DNA of 64,000 nucleotides from Oreohelix idahoensis (GCA_024509875.1 JAMPIV010016258.1:124001-188000), one strand, 5' to 3'; numbered from the stretch's first letter, positions 25,345 through 37,600 are shown. The notes: a model not told the origin generated them from the sequence alone. Numbers and translations: made by a program.

Positions 25345-25610
25345 TTAGATCCAAGTAAGAAACATTGTTGTCATCTGGAAAATGCCAGTAGGAAACGCTG
25401 CTGTCATGTGGAAATTCCCAGTTAGAAACGTTGTTGTCATCTGGAAATTCCAATGAGAAACGTTGTTGTCATCTAGAAATTCCAGTGAAAAACGTTGTCA
25501 CTCTGGAAAATTCCAGTAGCAAAAGCGGTTATCACTCTGAAAAATGGCACTGAGAAATGCTGTTGTCACTAGTAAATCCCACTGAGAAATGCTGTTGCTA
25601 CTCTGTTAAA
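25345..25610 (+). repeat. ~32-bp degenerate minisatellite, ~8 copies
   Basis: Units approximate GAAACGTTGTTGTCATCTGG plus AAATTCCAGTGA. Confidence 0.7.
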
Positions 25611-25698
25611 TCCTAGTACACATAACGGCAAAGCTCTTTTTCAGTAGAATACCTTAGAGATCTTTCAAACATTTGTTATACAATAAACAGTGCGAACT

Positions 25699-25701
<3 letters not shown>

Positions 25702-25737
<36 letters not shown>

Positions 25738-26080
25738 CGTTCGCCCGCTAATACTCGAGGCGAAATCTCAGGTTATCATTTATGTCTAACCTGACATTGA
25801 TTTTACGTGAGTATCCCTTTTATTTCTTGTACAGAGACAAATGTCCCTCGCCATTCAGGCAAATACTCGCCGATTTCGGAGGTACCCATTGCAGCTGGGT
25901 CGGCTCAGGAGCCGCCAGTCCCTGGTCGACGACACTCCTTCAAATGTCCTCGCCAGGTCTCGAGTTAATCCAGTCCAAATCCCGGTCGACGAAAAATCCT
26001 CAAATGCCGTCGCCCGGGTTTGATCCTGTATCACCCGGTCGCCAGAGCGGTGTTGTAACCACTACGCTAGCGCGGCTCCC
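25702..26080 (-). mobile_element. SINE family A, full length, with target duplication
   Basis: A tRNA-derived head (A-box-like TAGCGTAGTGG and a B-box-like GGATCAAACCC on the - strand) starts at 26080. The poly-A tail (poly-T here) is at 25702-25737. The 11-bp TGCGAACTAAT flanks both sides at 25691-25701 and 26081-26091. The body matches the copy at 59488-59869. Confidence 0.88.
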
Positions 26081-26369
26081 TGCGAACTAATAAAGAAGAA
26101 TTAACTCAAACTATTTCCAAATTGGAAGCACGTGCAGAACAATAGAAGAGACATTGATTAAATGTGACATTTTCTGGAAACTCTCTTTCAGTCTTTATTT
26201 TTTTGTTTAAAGGTAAGTTTTGGTAAGTCTTTGGCTTTCTTTCTCTGTCCTCTGCGTCTTTCTGTTTTCTAAGGCTGTGTTCTTTAATTCAGTGTAGCTA
26301 GGAACAAGTGATATCAATTAAACAGTTTAGCAATAACTATATAGAGATAATTCTCATCACCTTTCAACC

Positions 26370-26500
26370 TCCTCAGCAAGCATGAGCCTTCAACAAATCC
26401 ACGCCACGTCTTTATGCCACGTGACATCAGCTCAAGGTCTGTCCATGTCTGTTTCATCTCCTTCATGTCTGTCTCCAATTCTCTTCTTGGGTGTTTTGAA
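26370..26500 (-). mobile_element. LINE family A 3' end, antisense
   Basis: Contains GAGCCTTCAACAAATCCACG, CTCAAGGTCTGTCCATGTCT and TCTCCAATTCTCTTCT, as in the other antisense copies. Confidence 0.6.
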
Positions 26501-26699
26501 GTTCGTATACTGTGCTGAGATCCTCCTTGTGTGATCTAAGGGAGGAGATCGGAGCACTGATGGAGTTGTCCGTGTGCCATGAACATGGTCCTTACAACGA
26601 AACGAAACCAGAACTCTACCAATCTTACTCTGAGAATTCCAGAAAAAGAAATGTTACATAGAGGTAATTACCCCATTTTTTCTCAACTAAGCATAAAAA

Positions 26700-26918
26700 T
26701 GCCCAATGGGCTGATCACCCGTTGGCTTGTCACACCGATTACGGAAACAACGGCAGATGGATCTATTTGTTGTTGCCCTAAAGACGCCGCTAGGCGTGAT
26801 GGGAAACTACAACAGAGAAAATCAATCTGCTGTTGCCCTTAAGACGCCACAAGGCGTGATGGCCTCTGACTGCTTGGTCGGTCTTTGGCTAAGGACGGAA
26901 GAAGAAGAAGAAGAAGCA
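26700..26918 (+). mobile_element. Non-LTR 3' end with internal duplication and (GAA)n tail
   Basis: KTPLGVMG and KTPQGVMASDCLVGLWL are two tandem copies of one C-terminal segment, followed by GAAGAAGAAGAAGAAG. Relatives are at 18750-18960 and 43210-43375. Confidence 0.6.
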
Positions 26919-27190
26919 TAAAAATAACACATTTTAATTAGGAAAAAATTATATTAAAAACAGAATAAAATGAAATAAAGACAAAATACAAACTATAGGT
27001 AATGTGATATAAATATAAAATATACAAGCTAGTTAAAAAAGGGAAGAGGGTAAAATATACAAGTTAGTGTGAGGTACATTACATACGCATAGAATATACA
27101 ATTTAGCAAGAGCAAAATAAGAACAAAATGTACAATTTATCCAGATCAGGCAACAAAATAAAATATACAATTAAAAACAGTGCATAAAAA
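26919..27190. other. AT-rich stretch with loose ~60-bp repetition
   Basis: AAAATATACAA recurs at ~27016, 27051, 27115 and 27160. No gene. Confidence 0.4.
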
Positions 27191-27219
27191 ATACTTTCAA
27201 CCCTTCATTCATAACCCTC

Positions 27220-27345
27220 TATCTCCCCGCGGAGCATAAGTCTTCAACATGTTCAACACGTTCCTGTCTTGTGCTATCCGTGGAAGATCTTACGATGGTT
27301 CTATATCCTTTTCCTATTCTCTTCTCCGTGTGTTTGATCATCTCA
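27220..27345 (-). mobile_element. LINE family A 3' end, antisense
   Basis: Shares GGAGCATAAGTCTTCAACA and TATTCTCTTCTCCGTGTGTTT with the family. Confidence 0.55.
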
Positions 27346-27369
27346 ATTTATTTTTATGCATAAACGATC

Positions 27370-27855
27370 AATCTGATTATCTGTCCTATGGTTTGGCTAT
27401 ATCCTTCTTGCTTTGTGTATTTGTCTGTCCTGTGGTCTAGTTATATCATTGTTCCTTCATGCATATATTTATTCTGCAGTCTAGCTATTTATCTTCCCTG
27501 TGGTCTAGCTATATCCTTGTAGCTTTATGTATTTATCTGCCCTGTGGTCTAGCTATATCCTTGTAGCTTTATGTATTTATCTGCCATGTGATCTGGCTAT
27601 ATCCTTGTAGCTTGATGTATTTATTTGTCCTGTGGTCTAGCTATACCCTTGTTGCTTAATGTCTGTATCTGTCCTGTGATCTATCTGTCCTGTGATCTAG
27701 CTATATCCTTGTAGAGTTATGTATTTATCTGCCCTGTGGTCTAGCTATATCCGTGTAGCTTTATGTATTTATCTGCCCTATGGTCTAGCTATATCCTTGT
27801 AGCTTTATGTATTTATCTGTCCTGTGGTCTAGCTATATCCTTGTTGCTTCATGCA
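27370..27855 (+). repeat. 44-bp minisatellite, ~10 copies
   Basis: The unit is CTGTGGTCTAGCTATATCCT + TGTAGCTTTATGTATTTATC + TGCC, with variant units on the left. Confidence 0.85.
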
Positions 27856-28690
27856 TTCTTTTATATGGAAAGATGTTTCTTTCTATAGCAAGTTGAACCG
27901 AAGCACAGAAGTTTATGAATATTTCTTTGTGATGTATTCAAAGTCACTATTGTCTATTCCAACATCTGCATTTATGTGACCCATCAAGATTGTAATGTCT
28001 TTACTTCCAGTTTCTACAAACGCTATTCTGGCATAAATTTATTCTATCACATTTTCGTCTTTGCCGATAGGAGAGCATAACATTGGATGGTGTTCATCTG
28101 AATTTTCCTGTTGGTAGTTTTGGGTGGTGATGATATTAGTTTGGGTCTCATCGCTTCCCCTTTTGTGATCACTTTAAAAGCATTAAAGCCACACCTCTAA
28201 TTATGAGGTTAGCTTTCTTCCTCCTGCACCAAGGGTATCACCACTTCTCGTGTGTTTGATTGTTTATTTTCTATTCTCTTTCATCTTGTTTATCACAGTC
28301 CCAGAATTTTATATTTCTGCTGCCACGTGTACAATTTTCCCTTGTTTGGTTAGTGTTTTATCATTCCTTCTTTAAGATTCATAAAGTTAGCTATAATGAT
28401 CTGCAGATGCAATGTACAATTTAACAAGGATGAACTATATACAGAATGCACGCCAATGCACTGCAGCCAAAATGTACAATAATCAAAAAGTATTTAATAG
28501 TTAAAGATTTGCTTAATTACAACGTCTTGAATCAAAATGTAATGGGGAAAAAATCATTGATGAAATATTTTGCAGCGAGCTCTTTCTTCCCAACTGTATA
28601 CAGTTTATTTACAATTTTTTATTTTCTAGATCAATTTTACAAAATCGACAAATTATGCGGCATTTTATGATTTGTTATTTTGTAAAGATA
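27856..28690. other. Unassigned intergenic stretch
   Basis: Possible retroelement endonuclease remnants on the - strand (27950-28250), but too decayed to call. Confidence 0.25.
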
Positions 28691-29330
28691 AGGACACTAA
28701 AGTCTGAGATTATGGCAGAGAAGTTAGTCAGATTATGGTAGTAAAGTCTTTTTGAGACTAGAGCAGAGAAGTTATTTTAAGATTAGAGCAGTGAAGCGAG
28801 TCAAAGATTAATGCAGTCATGTCTATTTGGTATTAGGGCAGAGAAATCAGTCTGAGATTAGAGGGGTGGATTGTCTTCTGCATGGATAGTGAAGTCAGTC
28901 TGAGATTAAAGCACTGAAATCAGTCTGATATTAAGGTAGTGTAATGTTGCGTGTGTGTGATTAGGGGAGTGAAGCCAGTCTGAGATCAAGGCATTGTGAT
29001 ATTAGGAAATAGAAGTCAATCTGAGATTAAAGCACTGAAATCAGTCTGAGATTACGTTAGTGAATCAGTCTGACATTAACGTAGTGACACGAGTGTGAGA
29101 CTTTGGAATCGAAGTCAATCTAAGATTAAAACATTGAATTCAGTCTGATATTGGGGCACGAAAGTCAGCCTGAGATTAAAGCACGGAAATCAGTCTTGAG
29201 ATTAAGGTAATGAAATCAATATAAGATTTAGGTAGTGCTGACAATGTGAGATTTAAGCAGTGACACTAATCTGAGATTATGGCAATGAAATCAGTCTGAG
29301 ATTAGAGGAATGACGCCAGTCTAATACAAC
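28690..29330 (+). repeat. ~25-30-bp degenerate tandem repeat
   Basis: GAAGTCAGTCTGAGATTA-like units, about 20, strongly diverged. Confidence 0.7.
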
Positions 29331-30125
29331 GGATCAAAACAGTGTTCGCAGTGTGGTCTTTTAATTCAAACTAGTTCAAGTCATATAAAACATGTGAAGT
29401 TACATGGCTGTAACAGTTATTTCAGACATTTCTATCTAAAATAGTCATGAATGGCTACATACACACTAGCGATGGCGATGATGAATAACTACATTCTAAA
29501 TGGCACACATCAGATACACGCCTGACAAGAACATCAAATATTGATGTTTGTAACAGAGTGACATTATATGTGTTGGAACACTGAATGAAGCACTTCTAAA
29601 AACATTGAAAATATGTTTTAAATACAATACGCGCGAGTGCCAGATAAAATAACAGAAAACTATGATTGGGTATGAACAAGAAATACACTTCTAATGCCAG
29701 GGTTGGACTTTCACATTAGTGCGACAGCAAACAGGCCGAACAAAATCCAGCAGATATTGCGAAAATGTTATTTTTCTTGATATCTGGACATTGTAAAAGG
29801 TCTTGTTTTAACAATAGGAAGAAAACGGTTTTAGGTTAAAGGCTGAATATTTGATTCTTTTTCATCCTAATTCCTATTCTTTCTTTGTATCCTCGGACAG
29901 CCCCGGGAACTATACAAGACTAAGTAGCTGACGACGATGCTTTAACACAAGCTGTTGATTAAATCTACAACAATAGTTAATAGAATCATTCCAGTCTTCC
30001 TTCTTCTACAAATACACTGCCCGATGGCGATGGCGTTTGTGATCAAGTCTGTTTCTCAACTCCCTATCCCATCCCTTTTAATTTAAGTGCAAAAAAAATA
30101 TAAACATAGTGTCAGAAAGTCCTTT
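29331..30125. other. Unassigned intergenic stretch
   Basis: No feature recognised. Confidence 0.3.
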
Positions 30126-30129
30126 TCAC

Positions 30130-30352
30130 AACCAACGTACTTACTTAATTCACCAATCACTGATAAAATGACTGCTGAACATCTACGTCACAGTTGCCCT
30201 ACATATGTGGAACAGAGAAAGCGCATGTGGCCGACACCAGTACTATTCGTGGATAAGCTCTACGGAAATGCAAATAGCCTCACGCTGACTACTGCTTTCT
30301 TTGAAAACATTCAAGTAGACGTCTGAGAGTGTACGAAGAAGAAGAAGAAGAC
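30130..30352 (+). mobile_element. Jockey-like 3' end with (GAA)n tail
   Basis: Encodes DKMTAEHLRHSCPTYVEQRK and LTTAFFENIQVDV, a stop, then GAAGAAGAAGAAGAAG. Same C terminus as 919-695 (inverted). Confidence 0.65.
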
Positions 30353-30724
30353 TTAATTCACCAACAATATAATCCTGCAACTTTAGCGTAAGTTAAGAAC
30401 AACTATGTTCCAGTTAGCCGAAAATCCGAATAAACGAAAGCTGTTTACTAGTAAATCGCGAGTGTATAAGAACAAGGATTTCATTCTGTGCGCAGATAAA
30501 CGGACAGCCATGTCCAACGCGTTAATGATGTATGAATATATTATATAGTTATATCACTTGATGTTTGCCAGATTTTCATATACATAAAATTCTAATTGTC
30601 CTATTCCAGCAACAACAACAACAACAACAACAAAAGGAAAGCTGTCTCAACAAAATATCTCATCGAGATAACCTCATCAGTGTGAAAGAATAATCCGACC
30701 ATTCTTACATGTAACCAGGTTTCT

Positions 30725-30965
30725 ATGTAGTAAAAAAAGAGAAAAAAGTAGTTCCGTAGATACTACAGCAGAGAAATCAAGCGTTAGAGATTTCCCTATA
30801 GTAAGTCTCAGCCTTATGAGGTAGGATGTCCGGTTGCTTTCCTAGCTACCTGTACATTCCCTAACTCAAGAGCAGAGTCAACTATCCATTTACAGCTAGG
30901 TAGACTGGTGCCTTGTGAACACCGTAACTTTGCCATTCGAATCTAATATTGAGGATTTAAACCTA
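30725..30965 (-). mobile_element. SINE family C, diverged
   Basis: Contains CTAACTCAAGAGCAGAGTCA and TTTACAGCTAGGTAGACTGG. The tRNA-like head is poorly preserved. Confidence 0.6.
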
Positions 30966-31239
30966 GGTCCCGTAGTTCTCTACCAGACATGTCGTAAAAG
31001 TCAGCCGAGGAGAGTGTTGCAATGGGCTAGCAACCGCTTCATGTGAAACTAATCGCTACAAAAACATCAAGGCACAGCGCTCCAGTTATCGCCCGTAGTA
31101 TATTATTGCACATTAAAATTTATAATCAAATGCGTATAATTGCTCATTGTGTTCTGTGTTGGTCATGCCGTAAGTAGATGAATGCCTGTCGGGCTTACAA
31201 AACAAGCTACTTTATGAAATCAGCATAACATGTTTACTA

Positions 31240-31478
31240 AAAAGTTACGGTAGTCCCATTGTAGATACGACCTTAGTGCAGTGTTAGAGACTACACCATA
31301 TTAGTTTCAGCTTCGAGAGTTGGGGGGAGACCAATTCCCTTCTTCGCTGCCTTTTCCTTACCTAACTCAAGAGCAGAGTCAGGTACCTATTTGCAGCTGG
31401 GCAGACTGGAGCGTGACGTTACCAGGTTTCAAACCGTGAACCCAGTAATCAATCTGCCAATCGGACGCTTCGTAATAA
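31240..31478 (-). mobile_element. SINE family C
   Basis: Full body with GTTAGAGACTACACCATA and CTAACTCAAGAGCAGAGTCA. The head side ends CCAATCGGACGCTT. Confidence 0.75.
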
Positions 31479-31744
31479 AGTATAAATTTAAAAATAAAGT
31501 AAGTATAAATACAGCTAAAGTATAAAATTTAGTGTGAACATAACTACATTCTTGGACCGTACTGGGCTATTTTCAGGAAGTTTCAGGACACCTTTGAAAG
31601 CATTGCTTCAGGAAACTAGGCAAACAAGGGCCTCTCATGAAACCAACAACGATTTTTAGTTAAAACTTTGACATTAGGAAATTTGAAACGGATTTAACCT
31701 GTTTTGACAGACAAAACTCAAGACTTATGTTCTTTTGATTTGTT

Positions 31745-31875
31745 AGTCACGCTCAACTTATTCATCATCATCATAACCCACCACTCCCAAAGGAGTATAG
31801 GCCTTCAACAAACACATGCCAAGTCCTTCTGTCACGTGCTAACATCTCGAGCTCTTTCCACGTTCTCCTCATCAC
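31745..31875 (-). mobile_element. LINE family A 3' end, antisense, with (ATG)n tail
   Basis: ATTCATCATCATCATAACCC precedes AAAGGAGTATAGGCCTTCAA and CATGCCAAGTCC. On the - strand the element ends in ATGATGATGATG. Confidence 0.65.
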
Positions 31876-31894
31876 GCTCAACTTATTGATGTCA

Positions 31895-32140
31895 AGGTCA
31901 ATGTTGTCCCATAGTAGGTACTCTCGTAGGTGAGTGAAGTGTTAGAGACTTTCCCATACTAGGTCCAGTATCGAGAGGTGGGTTCTCTTCTTCGCTGCTA
32001 TTTCCTTCCCTAACTCAAACAGCAGAGTCAGGCATCCATTTACAGCGGGGTAGACTGGACCGTGTCGGTACCGCGATTTGACCCGGCACCTTTGCTGCGA
32101 CAGACCAGCACTCTAACCACTCTGTCAATGGGACGCTTAT
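31895..32140 (-). mobile_element. SINE family C, best-preserved copy
   Basis: The - strand head reads TGACAGAGTGGTTAGAGTGC (A-box region) and GGGTCAAATCGC (B-box-like). The body has CCATTTACAGCGGGGTAGAC and the GTGTTAGAGACTTTCCCATA end. Confidence 0.8.
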
Positions 32141-32565
32141 TGATGTAGCCACTTTGTTTAATGCAACCTTCACATCAACAAAAGTAGCAACGAGAGGGAG
32201 ATAATCAAATATGCCCGTGTTATTAATTGTTATCATTGTTATTCCCCTTCATGGAGCCACCTCAAAAATTCTCCCCCCCCCCCCCCAATTTCCAACTACA
32301 GGGTACCTCTAACGTTATATATAAATATGTCAACAGCTTGTATTAAAACATGTTTTAAAACATAAAATGTGTGGAAATACTGTGCATCTATTTTAGTCTC
32401 TGAGTTTAAAAAAACAAACTAGTGACAGTATGGAAAAGGAGGATCGATACACAATGAATAAATTAAATACGAATAATCGAATATAGGAGAGAGTGAGTGG
32501 GTGGTGGACATGAGATATCACGGATGGGATAGATACAGACAGTTAGACAGACCTAAAGAGAGCGA
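32141..32565. other. Unassigned stretch past the LIM-HD gene
   Basis: Includes a C run at 32272-32286. No feature otherwise. Confidence 0.3.
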
Positions 32566-32569
32566 TCGA

Positions 32570-32738
32570 GAGTGAAATCGAGTGAGAGACAGAGATCGAA
32601 AGAAATCCATAGAGAGAGGTAGAGAAAGAGAGAGAGCGATAGAGAGATAGATATAGAGAGAGAGATAGAGAGAGAGAGATAGAGATCGAGAGAATTCCAT
32701 AGAGAGAGGTAGAGAAAGAGAGAGAGCGATAGAGAGAG

Positions 32739-32769
<31 letters not shown>

Positions 32770-32919
32770 AATCCATAGAGAGAGATAGAGAGAGCAATAG
32801 AGAGAGATAGAGAGAGATATAGAGATAGAGAGAAATCCACAAAGAGAGAGATAGAGATAAAGAGAGCGATAGAGAGAGAGATATAGAGAGAGCGATAGAG
32901 AGAGATAGAGAGAGAGAGT

Positions 32920-32961
<42 letters not shown>

Positions 32962-33600
32962 TAGAGAGAGATATATAGAGAGAGAGAGATAGAGAGAGAG
33001 ATAGATAGAGAGAGAGATAGAGATCGAGAGAATTCCATAGAGAGAGGTAGAGAAAGAGCGATAGAGAGAGAGATATAAAGAGAGAGATAGAGAGAGAGAA
33101 ATCCATAGAGAGAGATAGAGACACAGAGAGAGCAATAGAGAGAGATAGAGATAGAGAGAAATCCACAAAGAGAGAGATATAGATAGAGAGAGCGATAGAG
33201 AGAGATATATAGAGAGAGCAATAGAGAGAGATATATAGAGAGTGAGAACTCCATAGAGAGAGAGAGAGAGACAGAGAGAGAGATAGAGAGAAATCCATTG
33301 AGATAGAGACAGAGATAGAGAGAGCGATAGAGAGAGAGATATAGAGAAAGCAATAGAGAGAGATAGCGAGAGAGTGAGAGATAGAGATCGAGAGAAATCC
33401 GTCGAGAGATAGAGAGAGAAAAAAACAGAGAGAGAGCGATAGAGAGAGATAGACAGAGAGATAGACAGAGAGATAGACAGAGAGAGAGCGATAGAGAGAT
33501 AGAGATAGAGAGATAGAGATAGAGAGAAATAGAGAGAGCGATAGAGAGAGAGCGATAGAGAAAGATAGAGCGATAGAGAGAGAGAGATAGAGAGAGAGCA

Positions 33601-33632
<32 letters not shown>

Positions 33633-33645
33633 CCCGAGGTCGAGA
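32570..33645 (+). repeat. ~1.08-kb (GAGATA)/(GA)n microsatellite in the LIM-HD 3' flank
   Basis: Imperfect AGAGAGATAGAGAGAGCGAT repeats with spaced GAAATCCATAG and GAATTCCATAG interruptions, which suggest a ~100-150-bp higher-order unit. It starts ~58 bp after the LIM-HD stop, so in the gene sense it is a pyrimidine-rich (TCTCTATC)n tract. Ser/Leu-rich frames in it are not genes. Confidence 0.95.
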
Positions 33646-33703
33646 GAACAGAGTAACAATGTGAAAGGATAAGATACTATTTTAAAATGACGTCATATCT
33701 TAT

Positions 33704-34636
33704 CTACGTGTTATCAGTATCTACAAAGTAACTGTCTCCACTTCTGCTCATGCAGTGCAAGTAAGAATCGCCGTTTTGACGATCCGTCTGAGCAGGGCTC
33801 CCGCAGTTTGGCCTGACATAGCTATGACCTTGACCACACAGCAGAGGACTGGACATTTGATGCCCTGGTATATAAGAACACTGTCCCGAAGAAGGTCGAG
33901 ACTGCAGAAGTGGATCTGGAGCTCCCAGAAAGCTCAGCGGTGAACTGTTTCCGCTTGACCCAGTATTTCCATTGTTAACGGAGTGCCCATTTGAGTCGCC
34001 GAACACAGTCCGTGCGGCGCTGAAGCCGCTGTTCATGTCAATGTGGCTCCGGTTGAAAATATGACCCACATTGTTGTAGTGAGGTTCGAATGATTGATCT
34101 GTGCCCTGGTGAACTGAGTTCTGTGATTGATCACCTTTGATGCGAAGAAAACTCTGATGAGAGTCGGGTAATTCTGAATTCTGATCATTAGTGAGGGAAT
34201 TTAAGGGCCCATAACCACTATACATGCTATAGATGTTACTGTAAATTCCCATATGAGGTCCATATGGACCATCAATATGGTACGATTGCGGATGAGGATG
34301 ATGTGGGTGATGACGCAGTGGCTGCTCCTGATATAGCATCATCGGATGCCTCATATCTTGCTCCTGTTGATCACGAGTTTCCATTCTTCTTTGGCAACTT
34401 TCGCTGAACTTGTCTCTCATGGCGGAGCTGCGAAGAGCAGAAAGAATGAGACCGGGACTTGTAGCGCCTTTACCACCCGTGCTGTTGTTCGTACATCCTA
34501 CTCCTCCACTGTAGTCACTGCGACCAGCACTAGCAAGATCATCAACGCTGCTGTCATTTCCAGCCGGCGTGGCTGCTCCAGTATTCTCAGTGCCTTGGTA
34601 GGCAGGATTCGACATGTCAGAGAAGTGTGGACTTAT
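33704..34636 (-). other. Lhx6/8: LIM-HD terminal coding exon
   Basis: 310 codons plus TAG. Low-complexity His/Pro/Ser/Asn/Gly-rich tail with a Tyr-rich stretch (YGPHMGIYSNIYSMYSGYG), likely disordered transactivation sequence. The acceptor TGCCAG lies ~75 bp from a 26-bp minisatellite in the intron. Confidence 0.8.
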
Positions 34637-37600
34637 CTGGCAGAATAAAAGTGTACAAGTTAAGATGAATATGAATCTATGCTCAATAGAAAGTTTAATT
34701 CTAGCTTGTGAATGTTTTACATTGAGTCTGAAACATCGAAAAAATCACTGAGTCTGAAACATCGAAAACAACATTGAGTCTGAAACGTCGAAAACAACAT
34801 TGAGTCTGAAACGTCGAAAACAACATTGAGTCTGAAACATCGAAAACAACATTGAGTCTGAAACATCGAAAACAACATTGAGTCTGAAACATCGAAAACA
34901 ACATTGAGTCTGAAACACCGAAAACAACAAAAACAGCAATCAAGAAATTACAGCCTTTCACAACTGGATGCTTGCGTAGATTATGTGGATTGAAATGATG
35001 TGACAAGATACAAAAATATGGCACTGATGACAAGAATCAGACAGGTTGCTAGTGAAGCAGACGATGATGAGAAGATTGTGGCGATGAACAGGACCACATT
35101 CACTGAGGACATCCATGACATAATTACAAGTTCTAGACATTCTCAAGGTCAGAGAGAGGTAGATAGGAGGCCGAGAATAACATGGAAAACAGAGCTGGAG
35201 ACAGAACAGACAGGGATAAAGAAGAAATGAAACGTCCTTGGGTAGATGGCACAAGACAGGGCGACATTGCTGAAATTTGCTGAAAGTCTGTGGTCTTTAG
35301 GGAGATGAACGGTATTGCATGAATGAATGAATGAATGAATGAGTGAATGAATGAGTCAATAAATGAATGAGGGGATGAATGAATGAATTAATGAGTGTAT
35401 GAAGGAATGAATGAGTGTATGAATGAGTGAGTGCATGAAGGAATGAATGAGTATGAATGAGTGAGTGCATGAAGGAATGAATGAGTGAATGAATGAGTCA
35501 ATAAAAGAATGAGGGGATGAATGAATGAATTAATGAGTGTATGAAGGAATGAATGAGTGTATGAATGAGTGAGTGCATGAAGGAATGAATGAGTGTATGA
35601 ATGAGTGAGTGCATGAAGGAATAAATGAGTGTATGAATGAGTGAGTGTATGAAGGAATGAATGAGTGTATGAATGAGTGAGTGCATGAAGGAATGAATGA
35701 GTGTATGAATGAGTGAGTGCATGAAGGAATGAATGAGTGTATGAATGATTGAGTGCATGAATGAATGAATGAATGAGTCAATAAATGAATGAGGGGATGA
35801 GTGAATGAATTAATGAATGAGAGAATGAGTGAATGATTGAATGAATGAATGAGACAATGACTGAATAAGCGAGTGAGTGAATGAATGAATGTTCCACGTG
35901 CATTTTTAAACCAAATTTAAGGACAACTATTTGATGAATACCTAAGATATTAAAAAAAAACTGGTTAGCGAAAGAACTGAGAAAGCACTAACATTTTAAG
36001 GCGTTGAAGCAACAACACAAATAAAAATAAACAGAAATTAATTAAACATACAAACAGGAAACATACTAATTTCAATGAAGGGTAAGAAGATGTGGAAGAC
36101 AGTTGTGACAATAGGAGATGTACCTACACAGAAAAGTCATGAAATATTTTCAAAATGCAATGAATAATAGTTTCAGTTTGATGGATTCTGATGACATATT
36201 GATGGATTCTGATGACATATTGATGGATTCTGATGACATATTGATGGATGGATTCTGATGACATATTGATGGATTCTGATGACATATTAAGACATCAACC
36301 AATCAATCAATAATCTTTAGCTCCGCAAGGACGATAGGCCTTCAGGAAACACATGCCAAGTCACCCTGTCACGTGTAAAGCTCTTAGCACGTTTTCCTTA
36401 TCCTCCTAGAACAGGGGTTCTCAACCCTTTTTTTTTTTTGTTGTTGCTCATGGCCCCCCCCCCCCCCCAGCCTCATTTCTTTATCTCTGTGACTCCCCAC
36501 TCATAGTGGCTGTTAACTGAGAAAGGTACTTCACCATCTTACTCTGGACCCCCCAGGAATAAAGCATGGCTCAATGGTGTCGGGTGGGGGGGGGGGGGGA
36601 AGCCGCGGTGGCGCAGTGGTTAGTGCACTGGCTTCCTAGCCCAGTGGTTCGATCCCCAGTTGAGGTGGGATTTTTTTAGACCGTAAACGGCTTCGGGGTC
36701 GACCCAGCCTCATGAATTGGGTACCAGAGCAACTTCTGGGAAAGGTTAAGGTCGGCCGGCGTGATGCTGACCACATCACCCCTAGTGTCCCGATGGTCAA
36801 GAAAATATGGGCCTAACAACATATTCCCAATATGCCTCAATGGGCGTGTAACGGTATCCTTTACCTTCCCTCCTCTCGATTGGAGAGGGGGGGGGGGCGC
36901 GAGAACCACTGTCCTAGAAGAAAGAAGGTTAGTCAGCAACACAAACTCCTTTCGGCTTTTTCTGTGTTGCGTCATGCGCCTCAATATCACATGACCTTCT
37001 CCTGTCTTGATTGGTTGAGTTTTTTCTTTCCTTAGTTGACCTGCCCATATTTATTGAAGTTTTTGTGGTTTCATTACATGATGGTGGAAAACCGGGCCCA
37101 TGCCCAACCCTCCTTAGTCGCTTTTTACGACACGCATGGTAGGTAACAGTGTTACCGTACTATTCTTTGCTCCCCTTTCGGGCCCCGGAACCCACGGGTG
37201 GTATTAAGACATGAAGAAGGGAAATACTCAAGTTCGACAAAGATTCCTTATGTCGCCAATTATTCTTCTGGTCAAGAGGCACACAGTGGTCGGTGACGGA
37301 GAAACTGTAGCCCCTTAAATTATACGAACACGTAAGCAGTGGCGTACTAAGGTAAGTAAGGGTATCATCGGAGACTATTTAGATAGTGCTTACTATTAAA
37401 TGTTTACTCGCTAACGTGTTTCTTCATGTGTGAGTGTGTGTGTGTGTGTGTGTGTGGAAGGGGGGGGGTGGTGTCAAAAGTTTGACCCGCCCGGGGTGCC
37501 AAGTACTTTAATGACGCTTCTGCACGTAAGCGTTCTCTCTTTCAGATCATAAAATATATACGGTTAAGGTAGTCCCATAACAGATACTGCAGAAGGGAAG

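Noticed and set aside
32518..33659. Long Ser/Leu/Tyr-rich frames on the - strand resembling membrane proteins
   Set aside because: Product of the (GAGATA)n microsatellite read in three phases.
33688..33695. TGACGTCA (CRE-like palindrome) after the LIM-HD stop
   Set aside because: A single 8-bp match in 64 kb close to a stop codon gives no real evidence of function.
33755..34648. + strand frames opposite the LIM-HD last exon
   Set aside because: Shadow frames of a verified coding exon on the other strand.
36601..36680. tRNA gene (A and B boxes present)
   Set aside because: The fold beyond the boxes is not a tRNA and the body continues as a dispersed repeat with a second copy at 6424. It is a SINE head. 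The same applies to the SINE A and C heads.
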